Source of the DNA: Grifola frondosa
Taxonomy: Eukaryota; Basidiomycota; Agaricomycetes; Polyporales; Grifolaceae
Assembly (NCBI GenBank): GCA_001683735.1
Contig: LUGG01000002.1
Coordinates: forward strand, 868,001 to 932,000
DNA length: 64,000 nucleotides
Direction: 5' to 3'
The translations under genes and the position numbers were made by a program. Of the stretch, positions 1-11,358 are shown piece after piece. Positions within the stretch are counted from its first letter, which is position 1; each line of letters starts with the position of its first letter. The notes below the pieces were generated by a model. That model searched no databases, was not told the origin of the DNA, and saw nothing but the letters and a program-made list of their open reading frames with translations.

Positions 1-1
1 T

Positions 2-470
2 GCTTATTTTAGTACTGTTCTCTATGTCGACCAACCCGAGCACGCTCACACGGTCGGTCTTGAAGGTGCGCTACAGACGTCAGCATTTTAGTGATACTGT
101 CACTTACTAGATACTCGAAGGCTACCGTGTCGGTCAAGTCCGTGTCATCTTCTCGATACCTCCATCTCTCCAGCGACTACGAGCTGATCCAACCCAAGCA
201 AATGGACATCTAGCTTATGTCGAGCTGTTCACACCATTCACCAAACAGCCCGAGCCTCATAGCAAGCTCTACAAGGTTGCACGATCCTTCAGTGGTATGA
301 CACGCCGCGCAGTTGTTATGCCATTGACCACGATCTTTCGGAGCTGTCATTTGATGCCCGACTGGGGTGGAGTCGCCGACAAGACTTGGTCAGCAGATAC
401 TATACTAGAAGAATGTGAGATGTTTTATTTAAATCCGTTTTCTGACCATCATATGTATATATTTGTATAA
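2..470 (+). CDS. C-terminal end of a Plavaka-like transposase (5' truncated by window edge)
   Basis: Two exons are visible: 2-65 and 121-470, joined by a 55-nt GT-AG intron (66-120) and ending at TAA 468-470. The translation carries segments I associate with the conserved C-terminus of Plavaka (CACTA-related) transposases of mushrooms: GYRVGQVRVIFSIP, then LAYVELFTPF, then RSCHLMPDWG, and LNPFSDHHMYI at the end. It would belong to a DNA transposon lying mostly left of the window. The catalytic core is outside, so activity cannot be judged. The reading frame shown has no stop. The family call rests on remembered motif patterns. It could instead be another multicopy basidiomycete transposase with the same tail. 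Confidence 0.55.
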
Positions 471-1155
471 TTCATGGTCATGCTGCTCCGACGAACCTCT
501 ATATTCAAGTTCTAGAGCTGCTCCATTGAAGTCGTGACACTGAATGCATGCACACATTGGTTATTGGACCATGCATAACATGATCGGAAGCACCTTCCTC
601 TTCAATGACTCAGACGGAGACTTGCAGCGCTGAAACGACACACTCGGAGATAATCTCTCCTTATGGACACTCGATCACTCTATAGCTAAACAAGGAGATT
701 TCTAAATCATTGTTGAAATGGATTATCAATAGTAGGTAGGTGGATCGGATTAGCCATCGTCGGAAAGGCTAGGCTCCGCAGGGTGAGCTACGGAGCAGTT
801 GAGATAAGATCTCCGCATGGAGATTTCCCGGTTTCCTGATGTGGTTGAACGATCCTCTGGTAGCTAGAAAGAAGTCGACCCTCAGAAGCCCATATCTTCC
901 CCAACGTTGGAGAGTACTTTGGCTAGGTTTGGGCGCTCGAGTAACTCGACTTGTAACTCAAGTCGAGTTGCAAGCGCGATGCGAAAGTGGCGGGCCACGC
1001 GTTTGTCACGGGACCGCATTTGGCACGTGATAGGGTTGTTGATCGTGAATAGAGTTTAAGACTGTCCACGCTCTTCAACGGAACGCTCCCGTCCTTTCCC
1101 CTCCCCCCCGTTTTCTCTTTCTCTTGTTCACTCATCCATCCGCCCTCTCTTTAAG
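471..1155. other. Intergenic region upstream of the KPAS-repeat protein gene
   Basis: No convincing coding sequence is seen. The stretch next to the downstream gene (about 1080-1150) is C/T-rich, as is common in basidiomycete promoters just before the start codon. An ACGCGT site lies at 997-1002. Confidence 0.5.
997..1002. promoter_or_regulatory. MCB-like ACGCGT site
   Basis: ACGCGT lies 154 bp before the ATG at 1156. This is the MluI cell-cycle box bound by MBF in yeasts. Function here is inferred from motif and position only. Confidence 0.35.
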
Positions 1156-1870
1156 ATGCCACCTCGCCGTGCCGCAGCAGCAACAGCCATCGATGCTCCA
1201 GCGGAGCCCCGTCGCTCTGCTCGTATCAAAGAACAACCGAAGGCTGAACCTGCGCCTAAGAAGGCGCCGGCTAAGCCCAGGACCAGGAAACCTAAAGTTG
1301 ATGCTGAAGGCAAACCCGCTGAAGAGGGCGAAAAGCCTAAGAGAGGAAGAAAGCGGACTGCATCCGACAAGGAAGCAGAAGAAACTGTTGCTGCTGAGCC
1401 CAATGGCACTGCCGATGGCGAGCAGCCACCTCCCTCGAAGAAGGTTAGTTGTTGTGCTTGCTTTCCATTTATCAATTACTAATGTCCCCATAAAGGCGAA
1501 GCCTGCATCTAAGGCTGCAAAGCCTGCGTCCAAGGCCACTGCTAAGCCAGCTTCGAAAGTATCTCGAGCGGGTTCCGCGAAGCCGGCTTCCCGTGCTGCG
1601 TCTGCCAAACCTGCTTCCCGGGCCTCAGCCAAACCTCCTTCTGCCGCTACAGCGAAGAGGCCTGCTTCAAGGGCTGGATCCAAGAAGCCCGCCTCCAAGG
1701 TGTGCCCACATTAATGTCATGATCCGCGAAGATCTCACGAACTGCTGCCTCAGGTGGGCAAAGAGGAGAAGGAGAATGAGGCGACTGCTGGTCCAGCACC
1801 AGAGACTATTGCGGAGGAGCCAGAGGCCGAGGCAGCCGCTGTTGAGGCTGAAGTCACGGCAGAGGCTTGA
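1156..1870 (+). CDS. Lys/Ala/Pro-rich basic nuclear protein with KPAS(K/R) repeats
   Basis: Three exons, 1156-1443, 1496-1699 and 1754-1870, with introns of 52 and 54 nt, give about 202 residues. The N-terminal part (1-96) starts MPPRRAAAATA and contains RRSARIKEQ and many KAP/KPR segments. Exon 2 is almost wholly a degenerate repeat of KPAS(K/R) with Ala spacers, about ten units. Exon 3 is an acidic Glu/Ala tail. A basic repetitive body with an acid tail suggests a chromatin-binding protein of histone H1 or HMG type, but I see no folded domain and no AT-hook core. All three exons join in frame. The strongly biased composition makes homology weak evidence, so the function is an inference. Confidence 0.7.
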
Positions 1871-3002
1871 TCTTCGTCAGTGTCTTATCGTTATCTTGTC
1901 GTGCGGTGAAAAATGACACATCACTTCAGAGTCTAATGAACTCGTATAAAGATGATCACGAACATATGCAATCTTCTCGCTGTATCGTTGCTTGTTGTCC
2001 GTGTATCGCGTCTTTTTATCTCCTCTATTTAACATGTCTTTGTCTCCAATGGCCACCTCCCCCTCCAGTCTGTTCTCGTACATATATTTTCCTTGTATTC
2101 ACTTCTGTCAACACTGCTGCCTGTCTTGTTACTGTCACCAAGTACTCGTACATGCACTGTTATATTACTAGTTCCTGTTTGGTTGATCAGTCAATGGCTC
2201 AGCTTTTCTGCATTACAGATAGTGATATGTAGTGCGAATGCTACTAGGGAGGATGGGCGGATTACAAGGGACTCGCTATCTAATGGAGTTGTACGATGAA
2301 CGTTGAACGACATACAGTACTCGTTGAAATTTAAGATATCTGTTTATTGCCAGTGATCGGTGTGGTTCTTGCTTCGCTGTCATGCATATGCAAAATAATA
2401 CAGCATAGCAGTCGCAGTCGCCATCATTCAATCCGGCAGGTGCCACAGAACTAGGATCCTGTTATGTAAACACGGCAGTGTTTGCGGCGGGAATGACTGT
2501 TGTTCACAAGAGGGTGCTGACCTACCGAGTATCACACTCGTATGGTCATACAGAATGAATACACTGAATGAAGAGCAGATTAAAGTGATTTCACAAGGTC
2601 TACCATGGACAACAATCTAATGCATAAAGTTTTGATACTTTGCTTTTGAAGCCTCCAAGGCTACTAAGAGATCTCGAGATTGCTTACCAAAGTGCGAGTG
2701 ATAACGTGTTTGTTGGTGGTGAAAGTTTCTGGATTGCAAGTTTCTGAGGTCAACATGCTCTCGCTCCTAAAGATAATTATGGCTCGCGGTGGCCCAATCC
2801 TCCATAATCGAGCCTCCAGGCAACAAGTTCCAGCGCACGCCCCAGTGCTCGATCACAAATCGTGATCGGTCACATCACGTGAGGATAACGCTATTTGTGA
2901 CAATTGGTGTCAGTCACATCGTCACGAACCTCAACGCGCTAGCCGATCGTGTGTAACGCGTCCTCCATATTTCTATCATTGAACAGGTACTCCAAACCCT
3001 GT
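1871..3002. other. Intergenic region between the KPAS protein gene and POL2
   Basis: Holds the 3' end of the upstream gene and the POL2 promoter. Open frames here show no recognisable protein. The last 60 bp contain an ACGCGT site and a second partial CGCG site. Confidence 0.45.
2956..2961. promoter_or_regulatory. MCB-like ACGCGT site of POL2
   Basis: ACGCGT lies about 42 bp before the POL2 ATG (3003), with an ACGCG-type site a few bases further up. MBF/MCB control of DNA replication genes at G1/S is well known in yeasts. Its use here is inferred. Confidence 0.45.
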
Positions 3003-6000
3003 ATGGCTCGCGGTTCATTTTCAGGTGCATCTCGCCGAGGACGAGGGAGTTCACGGTCCAATTATAGGGGCGCTACCTCGTTTCGTGGAGGGCGAGGCAG
3101 AGGCAGAGGACGTGGACGCGGAGGTGCACCGACTGACGCTCAACCACAGCGCGAGGACGATGGTAGCCAACTTGCAGAACGATTTGAGCAAGTGCGTATT
3201 AACGACGAGGTCGACGAGAAGCTGGGATTTGCACGAGTGCAGGAGGGTGGCGCGCGTGAGGGATGGTTGATCAATATGCACCCGGTGAGTGTTTTGGACT
3301 CGCATATTCTTCTAGAACTTGACGAGTACACAGACTTTGGTGAAAGATGCAGATTGGACATCTGGAAAGGCTGCCGTAGACTTCTACTTTATTCAGGATG
3401 ATGGTGGCATGTTCAAGTGCACCTATCAGTACGAACCATATTTTTACATCGCCTGCAAGGTGCGGCTTCTCGATATGGCCCGCGCATAATTTGTTTCTCA
3501 GATCGTAATTTTTAGAGTGGCATGGAGACTGTCATAGAAGAATGGCTCATGAAGAAATACGAAGGCAGTCTCTATCGAATCACTCGAGAACGGAAAGAGG
3601 ACCTCCAAATGCCTAATCATCTACTGGGGCATCGGAAGCTCTATCTTCAGCTGCATTTTAGGAACGTCTCTGACTTACTCACCGTCCGGCGAGATATTAT
3701 GCCTCTTGCACTGGCCAACAGTGCGAAATTCGACGCCGTCGACGCGTATGCAGAAGTGGTGAATTCGGCAGCAGCAGGCATGTCAATTGAAATAGAAGGA
3801 GAGTGGGGAGCCGATGCAGAAATGAGTGCTAATCCCCGAAGGGGTACTGGCGCGCGCGACAAGGACCCTCGAGAAGGTATCATCGACATTCGGGAGTTCG
3901 ACGTGCCCTACTACCTGCGTGTTGCGATAGACAACGACATCCGAGTTGGTCTATGGTATTCTGTTACATTCACAGCCGGACAGCCTGCCTTCAAGCAAAA
4001 TGTAGAGCGCGTGAAGCGTGCGGATCCCGTCGTGATGGCATACGATATCGAGACAACCAAAGCGCCTCTCAAATTCCCCGACCAAGCCATTGACCAGGTG
4101 ATGATGATCTCATACATGATTGATGGTCAGGGATTCCTCATCACAAATCGCGAGATCGTCAGCGAAGATATTGAGGATTTCGAATATACTCCCAAGGAGG
4201 GCTACGAGGGCCCGTTCACCATATTCAACGAGGCTGACGAAGTACGTCGTAACTGTTTCATCGTGTATCAACCTCATCCTTATCATTGCGCAGGCTGCCA
4301 CAATCCGTCGGTTCTTTTCTCACATCCAAGATGTAAAGCCTACCGTCATGGCTACATTCAACGGAGACTTCTTCGATTTCCCGTTTCTATGTGCACGATC
4401 CAAAGTTCATGGAATCGACATGTTCCTGGAAACTGGCTTCGCCAAAGATTCTGAAGACGAATTCAAGAGTCGGGGATGTGTTCACATGGACTGCTTCCGC
4501 TGGGTGAAACGCGATTCATACCTACCCCAAGGCAGTCAGGGTTTGAAGGCGGTTACCACAGCCAAATTAGGATACAACCCTATCGAACTCGACCCGGAGC
4601 TGATGACGCCGTACGCAATGGAACAACCTCAAGTCCTGGCGCAGTACTCCGTCTCCGATGCGGTTGCAACGTACTATTTGTACATGAAATATGTTCATCC
4701 GTTCATCTTCTCTTTGTGTAACATCATTCCTTTGTGCCCGGATGAGGTTCTGCGTAAAGGAAGTGGAACGCTTTGCGAAACACTACTCATGGTGAGTCCG
4801 ATGAAATATGTTGTTTTTGATCCAATTTCTGAGCGTTCATGTAGGTCGAAGCTTTCCGTGGCGAGATTATCATGCCTAATAGGCATGAAGAGGCACACGG
4901 AAACATGTACGATGGCCACTTGCTTGCGTCTGAGACATACGTTGGTGGACATGTCGAAGCTCTCGAAGCTGGGGTTTTCCGGAGCGATATTCGTACGCAT
5001 TTCAAGATCGAGCCATCTGCAGTGCAGAAGGTATGTTCTCTGAAGTGTCTCCAATCACCCTCTAACATGTGTGGTTTGGTAGCTTATTGACGAGCTTGAT
5101 GCCGCATTAACTTTTTGCATCACCGACGAGTCGAAATCCTCACTGGAACTGGTCACAAATTACGACGAGGTGAAGAGCCAGATCCAGGCTGCTCTGGAAG
5201 AAATGCGCGATAATCCTCAACGTATGGACAAGCCCCTCATCTACCACTTAGATGTCGCCGCCATGTATCCAAATATCATGCTGTCGAATAGGCTGCAGCC
5301 TGATTCTGTGGTGGATGAGTCGACTTGCGCCGTATGCGATTACAACAGGCCAGGCAAGATCTGTGATCGCCGCATGACATGGGCTTGGAGAGGCGAGTTC
5401 TTTCCTGCGCGGAGGGACGAATTCAATATGATCAAGCATGCTCTGAATCAGGAGAGTTTCCCGCCCAAACGCCCTGGACTTCCTCAGCGCAAGTTTGTCG
5501 ACTTGACGGACGCGGAACAAACGGCGTTGCTACACAAGCGGTTGGGTGATTATTCGCGTCGCGTATACAAGAAGATCAAGGACACTAAGATCGAGAATCG
5601 TGAAGCAATAATCTGCCAAAGGGAGAATCCATTCTACATCGATACCGTCCGCCGCTTCCGTGACCGTCGCTACCAGTACAAGGGTCTTCATAAGACCTGG
5701 AAGAAGAACCTCGATACCGTTCTCTCCGAACACAAGTCAATCGCCGAGGTTGATGAGGCGAAGAAGATGATCGTCCTTTACGACTCGCTACAGCTGGCGC
5801 ACAAGTGCATTCTCAACTCTTTCTATGGCTACGTCATGCGTAAAGGTGCCCGATGGCATTCAATGGAGATGGCTGGTATCACCTGTTTGACGGGAGCGAC
5901 AATTATCCAGATGGCCAGGCAGTTGGTCGAGCAGATTGGCCGTCCTCTGGAATTGGACACAGATGGTATCTGGTGCATGCTCCCAGGGATATTCCCGGAA

Positions 6001-9000
6001 AATTTCAAGTTCAAGTTGTCGAACGGGAAGGCGCTCGCTTTCTCTTACCCGTGTACGATGTTGAACCATCTCGTTTATGCTCAATTCACGAATCATCAGT
6101 ACCACGACCTTGATCCTGAAACCGGTGAATACGAGGTGCATAGCGAGAATTCAATCTTCTTCGAGTTGGATGGACCATACAAAGCCATGATCCTCCCTTC
6201 GTCCAAAGAAGAGGATAAATTGCTGAAGAAACGATATGCCGTTTTCAACGACGATGGCTCGTTGGCGGAGCTGAAGGGATTCGAGGTCAAACGTCGTGGT
6301 GAGCTGCAGCTCATCAAGATCTTCCAGTCCCAGATCTTCGAGAAATTTCTGCTGGGCTCTACTACCGAGGAATGCTACGCAGCTGTTGCTCAAATTGCTG
6401 ATCGCTGGCTCGACGTGCTTTTCAGCAAGGCCGAGACACTTGGAGACGACGAGTTGGTAGAGCTCATTGCTGAAAACAGGAGTATGTCGAAAACTCTAGC
6501 CGAGTATGGCGGTCAAAAATCGACTTCCATCAGTACTGCTAAACGGCTGGCCGAATTCCTTGGAGACCAGATGGTCAAGGACAAAGGTCTTGCATGCAAG
6601 TTCATCATCTCTGCGCGCCCTATGGGTGCGCCGGTAACAGAACGAGCCGTCCCCGTGGCGATATTCTCCGCCGAGGAAAACGTCAAACGCACTTACCTCC
6701 GTAAATGGCTGAAGGACAATAGCCTGACGAACTTCGAATTGCGTTCCATCCTGGACTGGGAATATTACATCGAGCGCCTTGGATCCGTGATCCAGAAGTT
6801 GATCACTATCCCCGCTGCTATGCAAAAGGTGTCCAATCCTGTTCCTCGTATCCGGCATCCTGATTGGTTGCATCGAAGAGTGGCTGCTTTGGAAGACAAA
6901 TTCCATCAACATAAGGTCACAGATTTCTTCAAACGTGCTGGCACTGCAGAAGAATCCACTCCACCGGCTAGCATGGACATTGAAGAGGTTCAAACAGGTC
7001 TCGATCGCAGCGGTCGACCTAGGATAGCTTTGGTGACGCGCAAGATAACCCGCCGAGACGATACGCCTGAAAGGACAAAGGACGACGAGCTCCTCACTCA
7101 TCCCTTGCCGGATGTGTCAAAAGACTATTTCGGCTGGTTAAGATGCATGAAGCGTCGCTGGAAGCATAAGAGAGGTGATGCATCTGCGGCCTTGCCTGCC
7201 ATGTTTCGAGGTATTCGCCCGAAGACCGGCAATCGTTGGGATATTGTACAGATTCGACCAAACAGAGTACCAGGCCGTTTCACCCTATGGCTCTCCGCGG
7301 ATTCTGGGCTGATTTCCGTGCCGCTTCGCATTCCTCGTGAATTCTATATTCACCTACGTACACCGCCAAAACCGGATCGATTCAAAACGGACATATACTC
7401 TTGTGAGAAGGTCGTTCGCAGCCTACCTCGTGAGCGCCCATGCGTCAACTTGTATAAGATCTCTGTACGGGAAGATCTTTACTTGGAGGGCCAAGAGCAT
7501 TTTATAGATTTAATCAACGATCCTAATGTTGATGGTGTCTTTGAGCTGCAGGTATGTCCAAATATGAACGTGGACATGTACAGTACTGACTGACTGTTCT
7601 TTAGCTTCCTCTGATAATACGCTCCATCTTGAAGCTCGGAAGGACATGCCTAAGCGAGGACAAAACCATTAGTCTCAATCGCGCCGAGACTGTCGGTTTC
7701 GATTTGAGTCAGCTTGGCCGCGCTGGTCCATCAATGTCAAAGCGGAAGTACCTCGATGAAGGTCGGGCTGGGAAATACATCTTCCTGTATCATGCATGTT
7801 CGAACACTGCCCCACTTCATGTCTTCGCCTTATTTATCCCCGGCGAACCCGTCAAACTCCACGTTGTTGATCCTGCTACACGTCGACAGCCGATCTCACG
7901 GCTCTCGGAACTTTACGCTGACCTTCTCAGCAAGCAAGAACAAATCGCGGGCTCAAGCATATCTTTTGTCTATCCCCGAACCTGTGAATTCACGACAACC
8001 TACCATGGGAACGATATAACGGCACTGAAGGCGATTTCGCGCGAGCTTGGCCTGGTGGAGACCAGATCTTACATGGTCGTGATCTCCTCCAGTAAGGAAC
8101 AGACCTATTTCGATGCAAATATCTCCAAGCTTTCCAAATTTCCCGTTCTCTCGATGTCGAAAGCTAGAACACCTCATTCTCTGGATGTCTTTCCATGGCA
8201 GTCGAGCATCGCCCAAAAATTGATCAATCGCTACCTATCTGTCGGTCCCTGGCTCGATCGAACAGTTGCGCTGGCGGATTACTACGACGTACCTGTTGGT
8301 CACATAGATGGCGACCAGCCCCTGCTCCTATCAGATATCGACCTCGCTCGCAGGCTGACGAACCACGACATCATGTTATGGTGGTCACCGGGGGATCGTC
8401 CGGACTGGGGTGGCATCGAAGACGATAGACGGCCCTCTGAGGAGCTACCCAAGACTGAGTTTCTTTCTCCCGGATGTTATTCTAATGTCTGTCTCGAGAT
8501 AACTGTCCGTAACCTGGCTGTCAACGCAGTGTTGCATTCGGTGATTGTGAACGAACTGGAAGGCAGTGGTGGCGCCACTGCCTTTGATTCTTCCCACACT
8601 CTGGACGAATATGCGGGTGGAGACTCTGTCCGGGATCTCACTTTGGGCGAGTCAAACGTTTCTCCACAGACATTCCAAATTCTCAAGACTATGGTCAAGA
8701 CATGGATGCTCGATAAAATCCAAGGCAACTTCGATAGCCCTTCTACTATCGCTGTCGATCACTTCTGGCGATGGATCAGCTCGTCTGCTTCGCATATGTA
8801 TGACACGAGTATCCATCGCTTTGTGCACGGGCTCATGCGCAAGACATTCATCCAAATGCTTGCAGAGTTCAAACGCTTAGGATCCCATGTTGTTTATGCA
8901 GATCTCAGCCGCATTCTTCTAGTCACGTCGAAGCCACCGGGCACTGCACATGCGTATGCGACATACATCACGACCGCAGTCACCTCACATGAACTTTTCC

Positions 9001-10086
9001 AGCATGTTTACCTACATACCGAGCGTTTTTACGATTTCTTGGTGTTCATGGATCAAGCAAATTTCGGCGGCGTCGTATGTGAGGATCCGCTCGCCATAGA
9101 CCCTCCACAGGAGTTGGCTATCGAGATGCGATGGAACATACAGACATTCCTACCTCCTGCAATCCAAACAGACTTCCGGAACGTTGTTCGCTTCTTCCTA
9201 GTAGAAATATTCAGGGCCAGCCAGAAGACCAAAGGGACGTCTCGAGCTCCTTTGCGAGTGCTCCACAATGGTGCTCCTGAGTCCACGCCACGCGACGCTG
9301 CCAAAGCCCAAGAACTAGAAGCAAGTCGAGACTTCATTGCCCGGCGACTCACTAGAAGGTTGCTGAAAGTGGTAGGGAATATCCAGGAGCGACATCGCGA
9401 CGCCATGATGGACGAGCAAACATTGATACAATGGGACTTCCCCCTACTTCCTGGTTCACATCTTCATCTCGCTAGCCCTATACTGGAGTTCGTCAAGTTC
9501 TCTTGCGCAGTGTTCGCGCTAGCGATGGACTACCAGATAGAAGTCGGGCTTCTGAAGCGGAATCTCTTGGAGCTCGTTGGAGTGAGAGAATTCGCAAACG
9601 AGGCCATCTTCCAGAACCCATGCGAACCTCTGAAGCTATCCAACGTCCCTTGTCGCCACTGCGACGGTCTACGAGACTTCGATTTCTGCCGAGATCCGGA
9701 GCTTATGCCGAGCAACCTCGAGGTCAATGCGCGCTGGCTCTGCGGGAACTGCGGTGGAGAGTATGATCGTACTATGATCGAATTTGCCCTGGTAGAGATT
9801 GTCTTCGACCTGGAGCGGCGGTTCGCTCAGCAAGATCTGCGATGCTCGAAATGCAAGCAGATCCAGTCAGACAACGTATCCCGGCACTGCCAATGCTCCG
9901 GCAACTACCAGTTGACTATACACAAGGCGGACGTGCGAAGGAAACTCCGTACTGTGGTCAATGTATCGTTGGCGCATAATCTTGGTCGTCTCAAGGTACG
10001 CTGAACGAAATCTCCCGAGCACAAGGTTCACCTAACACTTGTCACTAATACAGGAGGTAGCTCAGACGCTGCTCAACAGCTGGTGA
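3003..10086 (+). CDS. POL2: DNA polymerase epsilon catalytic subunit
   Basis: The catalytic A subunit of Pol epsilon, the leading-strand replicative polymerase with 3'-5' proofreading. Eight exons (3003-3284, 3334-3459, 3516-4241, 4294-4791, 4845-5030, 5083-7551, 7605-9995, 10054-10086) join without a stop into about 2236 residues, the normal family length. Exonuclease motifs are present: YDIETTK near residue 313, NGDFFDFPF, and [13 protein letters not shown]. Polymerase motif A is [10 protein letters not shown] near 663, motif B is [15 protein letters not shown], and motif C is ELDTDGIW near 897. The C-terminus has the two cysteine modules: CRHC..CGNC near 2113, and CSKC..CQC near 2176, the zinc or iron-sulfur region that binds the accessory subunits. 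The start ATG at 3003 opens an RG-rich tail (RGRGRGRG) before the conserved KLGF and NMHP segments. All introns are GT-AG, 49-60 nt. The gene looks intact and under constraint. Confidence 0.97.
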
Positions 10087-10722
10087 CCTTACGAAACGAG
10101 TTGCTCGTTTTCCCCACTGTATCTCCCCATTATCATGTTTTCATTACTCTGCATTGCATTTCTTCAAATTTCATTCTCAACCCTGTAGCATCATATACAT
10201 AGATTGAATCGCTCTCTACATTTTGGCAGCAAATTTCATTACCTTGTTGTAGCCGTTTTAGGCCAAAAAATTCGAAAGGCCATGTGGCTCTGCGCAGATG
10301 ACCAACACGCAAAACCAACATGCGAAGTGAAAGGAGGCGATGAACTCCCGGACAGAATACGCGCCCCGGCCGAGCCAGTTTGTGAGTTCGTGGAGACATC
10401 GATATGTGCGATGCCGCATCATCACAACAGAAGAAAGGCACCCCTCCGACTGGCAAGTGTGCTGATTCTGCAGGTTCCATTAGGCAGTCGAGGACGACAC
10501 TGAATTGCAGGGTTCCGGAACCCGCGGGATATAAAGTCCATGAAAGTGAGGGTGTACACCTTCAAGCTTCATTCCCTTGGCAAGATAACTGCAGCCCAAA
10601 TCTGTTCCTGGCCCTGCATAATATGATGGTGAAAGAGCATGCTAGACCCATACATTTTGTGCGAAAGTAAAGTCGAAAGCATGTATCATAACATAATAAA
10701 AGGAACAAGCAGAGAAAGTAGC
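10087..10722. other. Convergent 3' intergenic region of POL2 and RPL24
   Basis: Lies between two convergent genes and presumably holds both 3' UTRs. No supported coding sequence is seen. Confidence 0.45.
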
Positions 10723-11358
10723 TCATCGGCCGCCCTTGCCACCCTTCATCTGCTGCTTCGACACTCGCGGACCGCTCGCTACGGGCGCGCGAGCAGGCTG
10801 AAGCCAGGGTAAATGTCAACGTCCGCGAAAGAAATATGTCATGATAATAATATTACACACCTTCACCACCTTCTCCTTCTTGTCTTCCTTCGCCTTCTTC
10901 TCTGCTTTTGCCTTCTGGATGGCGAGGGTCCGCTGCTGCGCACGGACCTGGGCAGTCTGGTTCCGTCGGGCAGCAATCGCGGCCAGGTCCGCACCGACGA
11001 TGCCACGTTGGTGCTTCACCGTCCGGCGTGAGCGCTTCTTCGCAACCTCTTCTGTGATACCCTTCTTGTGCATGCGGCGGTAGACGACCGTCCAGGCGAT
11101 CTTGCGGGGGTTCTTGCGCTGCAAGAAGAGCGACTCATTCTTGGAGTTGGCGAAGCGGAATATCTACGAGAAAGTGATCGATAGGAGGAGCCAACAGGAC
11201 AAAGTAGGGTGCGGACCTTGTTGTCGCCCCGGACGAAAAGCCTGCCCTTGCTGGGGTAGATACGGTAGCCCGAGAATGAGTCGATCTCAACCTTCTGTAC
11301 TCCGAAAACAAAAAGTCAGAATTGGAGCTTAACTCTACAGATCTCGAGCACGTACCAT
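10723..11358 (-). CDS. RPL24: 60S ribosomal protein eL24
   Basis: Cytosolic large-subunit protein eL24. Four exons on the minus strand: ATG alone (11358-11356), 11294-11217, 11163-10861 and 10797-10723, giving 152 residues. The N-terminus begins [15 protein letters not shown] and continues [10 protein letters not shown] and [13 protein letters not shown], the zinc-ribbon-like eL24 domain. The middle carries [16 protein letters not shown] and [16 protein letters not shown], diagnostic of the family. The C-terminus is a Lys/Ala-rich helix ending KGGKGGR. Introns are 61, 53 and 63 nt. The second donor is GTCCGC rather than GTRNGT. The split directly after the initiator codon makes the first coding exon only three bases long. 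Length is typical of fungi and the gene is intact. Confidence 0.95.

Noticed and set aside
1132..1698. Long minus-strand open frame opposite the KPAS repeat gene
   Set aside because: It is the antisense shadow of a low-complexity repeat. The plus strand has matching splice sites and an in-frame three-exon protein.
1867..2232. 121-codon plus-strand open frame after the KPAS gene
   Set aside because: Cys/Thr/Tyr-rich composition with no motif, lying in a 3' UTR-like T-rich zone. Probably chance.
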